Shown here one piece after another: positions 60,700 through 64,000 of a stretch of DNA of 64,000 nt (position 1 is its first letter; the number at the start of each line of letters is the position of its first letter). Both the position numbers and the translations under genes were made by a program. The DNA is from Pleurodeles waltl (lineage: Eukaryota; Chordata; Amphibia; Caudata; Salamandridae). A model generated the notes under the pieces. The model did no database searches and had not been told where the DNA came from. It worked only from the letters and a program-made list of their open reading frames with translations. The stretch covers positions 816,680,317-816,744,316 of the forward strand of contig NC_090445.1 of NCBI RefSeq assembly GCF_031143425.1, written 5' to 3'.

Positions 60700-61261
60700 C
60701 TCACCCTCCGATCATGCCAGAAACCTGGGCATCATGCTGAACACCAACCTCACCATGAGACATCAAATCATTGCTGTCACCTGTGCCTGCCTTCACATAC
60801 TTTGCATGCTCAGAAAAATCATCACACAGCTGCCTCCTGACACCAGAAAGACCATCACCCAGGCCCTCATCACAGGCAGACTGGACTATGGCAACACCCT
60901 TTGCACACCTGCTAAAAAAACTGCAAACCGTCCAAAATGCTGCCTCCAGACTAATCCTCAACCTTCCTCACTACACTCACAACACAACTCACCTCCAAAA
61001 ATGACACTGGCTCCCCATTCCGAAATGCTGCCAGTTGAAGATGTTCACCCACGCCTACAAGGAACCTCACAACCAGAGTCCTACCTACCTCAACCACCAT
61101 CTACACTTCCACCAAAGCCCCCCTCCGTATCCATAGAAGCAGGACAGGAGGTAGGGCTTTCTCTTACCTGGCAGCAAAATCCTGGAACAACCTCCCCCAG
61201 CACATCAGGGCAGCTGCTTCACTTTTGGCTACCGCAACAAACTAAAAACCTGGCTCTTTAA
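60700..61261 (+). pseudogene. CR1 ORF2 C-terminal region
   Basis: The frame MLNTNLTMRHQIIAVTCACL (60734 on) and later RIHRSRTGGRAFSYLAAKSW (about 61125-61185) are typical of the CR1 C-terminus after RT. It runs to ...KTWLFN-like sequence at about 61260, in more than one frame. Confidence 0.7.
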
Positions 61262-61330
61262 CTGATCCTACTTGCAGAACCCTCACCTACTCAGCACCTG
61301 GATACCCTTAGGGGTGACAAGTTCATATTA

Positions 61331-62985
61331 GACCCGATTACCTTACACTTTATCCTTCAAGTGTCTAAAGAACATTTTTGCAAAGTTTTCCGTTGTTATC
61401 CAAACATGATATTATTCAGTGGTTAATTAAATTAGTGTTTAAACTTTTGATGAAATAGAAACTGTATTCTACTTTTATAAAATAGGTTCTACCTGTCCCC
61501 ATCAGAATACCATGATGCACACCGATTGCACAAGCCTGTTTCTCTCCATGTATTCCAATGATATCGAAGTATTCCATAATGTTCGTCGCATCCAACACTA
61601 GAGACAAATGCCTCTGAGAAAGTAGTGCTGTATTAATGCATGGAACCATTGGTGTAGATGCATTTCTAGGGTTAAAAGGGGTTTGAGGGGTGCTAGTCTA
61701 CATCAATAGGCTTCAAGTGACATCATAAGCCTACTGAATGGGGACGACTGTACAAGATAGTGAATTTCAGTTCAACTGAGTGCTTGCAAGATAAAGTGTT
61801 ACAATTGTCAGTGAAAAAGAAGTACACGTCAACATGTCTTTCAGAGATTAGACTGTCCACGCATCCTAATTGTTGCTATGTGAAAAGCTGTTATTGTTCC
61901 TCCAACTGCCTTGGATTAATTGAGTGAGGTACCGTCCCTGGGGTTTCACTTCTCCCGAACACTCTCAGCTAATTAATTACATTTTAGCTTACAGGACAAT
62001 TGACCTAGTGATCCCAACCTATGATTGGCCCTTAAGTATCAGAAAACCGCTGGATGGAAAATCTACGGCAAACAAGGGTCAGCCCTGATTAAGGTTCTGC
62101 TGGATACCGGCAATTGCATGTTGTGCACAAATCAACACCATTAAAAATAAGCGCTGCTCATCCCTTAAGAATTCTATGAAAACAGGTCAGGAAAGATGCT
62201 TTGCTTCAGTCAGTGCGGTTGTAGACAAAAACATCAGCCTTTCTCAGAGTTGAAAGAGAATGCCTTCTGGCTTATGTTCAATTTCTCATTAATTCCAAAT
62301 ATTATAATAGTAGTGGCTTCAGGACTGTCACAAACACAGGATGGTGAACAAAATATGCAGAACCAGCAGCAGCTGCCGCAAATGTCAACGGGGATGGCGG
62401 GGCAGCGGGGAATAGGACGGGGGTGGGTAAATATAAATAAAAATAAACATACCTGTCCTGACGTCACTGGCCGCCTCGCGCTCCTCTTCTGGTGGTGTCC
62501 CAGCACTGCCTGAGACCCCAGCACAGGTTCCCCACGCAATTCTTGAGCTGCTCTCACACTACAATTAGCATGAGAACAGCATCAGGATTGGTCTGAGCCG
62601 CTTGGTCTGCCACTCGGACACAGTGTTGGAGTCTGTGCAGTTTCTCCAAACCGGCTGTAAGACGGCCGGCCAAACTAACATGCGCACTTAAGTGTATTCC
62701 TCTCTTCCTCCCCCTCTCCCATGGCCCAGCCCTTCTCCTCCCTTCACACGCTGGCTCAGCTGACCCAGCAGCTGAAAAAAAAAATGAAATTTCATTTTAT
62801 TTTTCAGCTGCTGGCTATTAGCCAGTGGGGCAACAGTTCTCCGCCAATGAGGAGAATCCACTACTGTGCAGATCGTCATTGAAGGTAATTATAAGAAAAG
62901 ATCCTGTCTTAGTGAATAATGAACCACAGAAGCAACTCAGAAGGCATGTTCGTAAAATATTTCAAATTTTAAGATGATGATTGTG
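61331..62985. other. No gene seen; repeat-like CAGCAGCTG segment
   Basis: About 1.6 kb. Around 62360-62830 there is GC-rich sequence with AGCAGCTGAAAAAAA and its mirror TTTTTCAGCTGCTGGC (62768-62812), probably another short element with undefined borders. Frames of up to 107 codons are not convincing. Confidence 0.4.
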
Positions 62986-63046
62986 ATTATTAATATTATT
63001 ATTATTGTTGTTAATAATAATAATGTTAATAATAGTAATAATAACC
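62985..63046. repeat. (TTA/TAA)n microsatellite
   Basis: ATTATTATT followed by TAATAATAA runs just left of the hairpin-rich element. Confidence 0.85.
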
Positions 63047-63049
63047 CCT

Positions 63050-63402
63050 AGGGTGCCTTGGACGAGGTGATCTCGTCCAAGGCACCGGTTTCCGTGTGCC
63101 TTGGACGAGATCACCTCGTCCTGCACCCAGGAACTGGGGGGAGCGCTAGCGCTCCCCCCTTGCGCTTTCCACCCACCCCACCCCAAGGCAGGGATGGAAG
63201 GGGAAGCCCTTCCCCTTCCACCCCCGAACCCCCCGCCCCGTGATGTCAGCGCGCAATCGCTTTGCATTTCTCTTCCGATCACGTGGGGGAGGCCGAGAGA
63301 GGCTTCAAAGGGATGGAAAGTTATTTCTTTCCCTTTGAAGTCTCTCTCTGCATTTCAAAAGCCGGATTGCAAAGCAATCCGGCTTTTGAAACGCCCACTA
63401 CA
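63050..63402. repeat. Cluster of hairpins, head of a GC-rich repeat element
   Basis: Perfect inverted repeats in succession: GGTGCCTTGGACGAG/CTCGTCCAAGGCACC (63052-63086) with a third copy of the first arm at about 63094; GGGGGGAGCGCTAGCGCTCCCC (about 63136-63159); a CTTCAAAGGGA...CCCTTTGAAG pair (63303-63340); and 17-base arms at 63354-63370/63374-63390 around CCGGATTGC. No coding. Confidence 0.8.
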
Positions 63403-64000
63403 CACCAGGGATTTTATTTTTTATTTTTTAAAGTGGCATAAGGGAGCGACCCCTTGGGCAAGGGTCGCTCCCAGCGGGGGCATTTTTTTGGAAGGCCTTT
63501 TGGGGGCATTTTTTTGGAAGGCCTTTTCTGCCCCCCCGGGGGCAGATCGGCCTATTATTAGGCCGAATCATCTAGGCACCAGGGATCTTTTTTTTGTTTT
63601 TTTCCTTTTTTTTTTGTTCTGTTTTTTTTGGACGTGGGGAGCGACCCCTTAGGCAAAGGTCGCTCCCCTATGGGGAAAATTATATTTAGGCCATTTCTGC
63701 CCCCTTTGGGGGCAGATTGGCCTATTTTTATGAGGCCAATATGCCCCCAAGGGGGACAGAAACCACTAGACAGCAGGGATTTTTTTTTTTTACGTCAATT
63801 TCACGCAAGGGGAGCGACCCCTTAGGCAAGGGTCGTTCCCCTGGGGGTCAAATTTATTTTAGGCCATTTCTGCCCCCCTGGGAGGCAGATCAGCCTATTT
63901 TGATTTGGCCGATCTGCCCCCAAGGGGGGCAGAAACCACTAGGCACCAGGGATTTTTTTTTTTTTAACAAGGGTCGCTCCCCTGGAGGGGAAAATTGTAT
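63403..64000. repeat. Tandem repeat, units of about 173-194 bp, runs off the window
   Basis: Units start at CACCAGGGAT (63403, 63577 and 63944) or CAGCAGGGAT (63771). Each has a T-rich run, GGGAGCGACCCC...AAGGGTCGCTCCC, then TTTCTGCCCCC and GGGGGCAGATCGGCC. The internal inverted pairs (GAGCGACCC/GGGTCGCTC; GGCAGAT/ATCTGCC) repeat in each unit. Three units are complete and the fourth is cut by the window end. Confidence 0.85.

Larger units (their letters stand above)
58260..61330 (+). mobile_element. CR1-type LINE, near full ORF2 span, broken
   Basis: The plus strand holds, in order, an endonuclease region (about 58600-59240), an RT region (about 59840-60560) and the conserved CR1 C-terminus (to 61261). 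Frames change many times, so the copy is dead. The 5' edge is estimated; the 3' edge is after AACTGATCCTACTTGCAG, near 61330. Confidence 0.8.

Noticed and set aside
63101..63652. 183-codon plus frame at the right edge
   Set aside because: It crosses hairpins and tandem units, with poly-Phe from T runs.

Overview
This window is repeat-dense vertebrate DNA with no recognisable host gene. The repeat set points to a very large amphibian genome, most likely a salamander and probably a Pleurodeles-type newt: many PIF/Harbinger elements and MITEs with TTA/TAA target duplications and GGGCC-type ends, Harbinger ORFs with Myb/SANT-like partners, 2-3 kb LTRs, CR1, Ty3/gypsy, a Penelope-like relic and an endogenous retrovirus. 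The species call rests on my memory of these families; no search was run.

Layout. 1-2718 is the 3' part of a Harbinger element (C-terminal exon of a Myb/SANT-like gene, GT-rich tail, terminus). It sits inside the reverse transcriptase of a minus-strand endogenous retrovirus, whose RT start, protease and gag fill 2719 to about 6560, with leader/LTR-like DNA to about 7880. 9275-9860 and 12528-13063 are MITEs with target duplications. 14214-20833 is a decayed minus-strand Ty3/gypsy element, split by an 880-bp MITE and a second short element. 21209-22786 is a candidate solo LTR and 22872-23487 a short inverted-repeat element. 25811-26435 is a minisatellite of about 62 bp in AT-rich DNA.

27275-41787 is the richest part. 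It holds a Myb/SANT-like gene (+), a DDE transposase gene (-) and a second, different Myb/SANT-like gene (+) that ends in a Harbinger terminus. A 2.77-kb LTR lies in the transposase half and a tRNA-headed SINE in an intron of the second Myb gene. It is either two abutting Harbinger insertions or one unusual three-gene element. 42026-45435 and 45647-47780 are two related minus-strand LTRs. The first was invaded by two MITEs placed end to end that share one TTA. 48235-56694 carries more MITEs, hairpin elements and a Penelope-like GIY-YIG fragment. 58260-61330 is a CR1 LINE with endonuclease and RT remains. 63050-64000 is a chain of hairpins and a tandem array of about 175-195 bp that runs off the window.

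The coding relics are all parts of transposition machinery and nearly all carry stops or frameshifts. Nesting gives a relative insertion order: ERV before Harbinger copy; gypsy before MITE; transposase before the 2.77-kb LTR; LTR before tandem MITEs; 55199-56694 element before its MITE.
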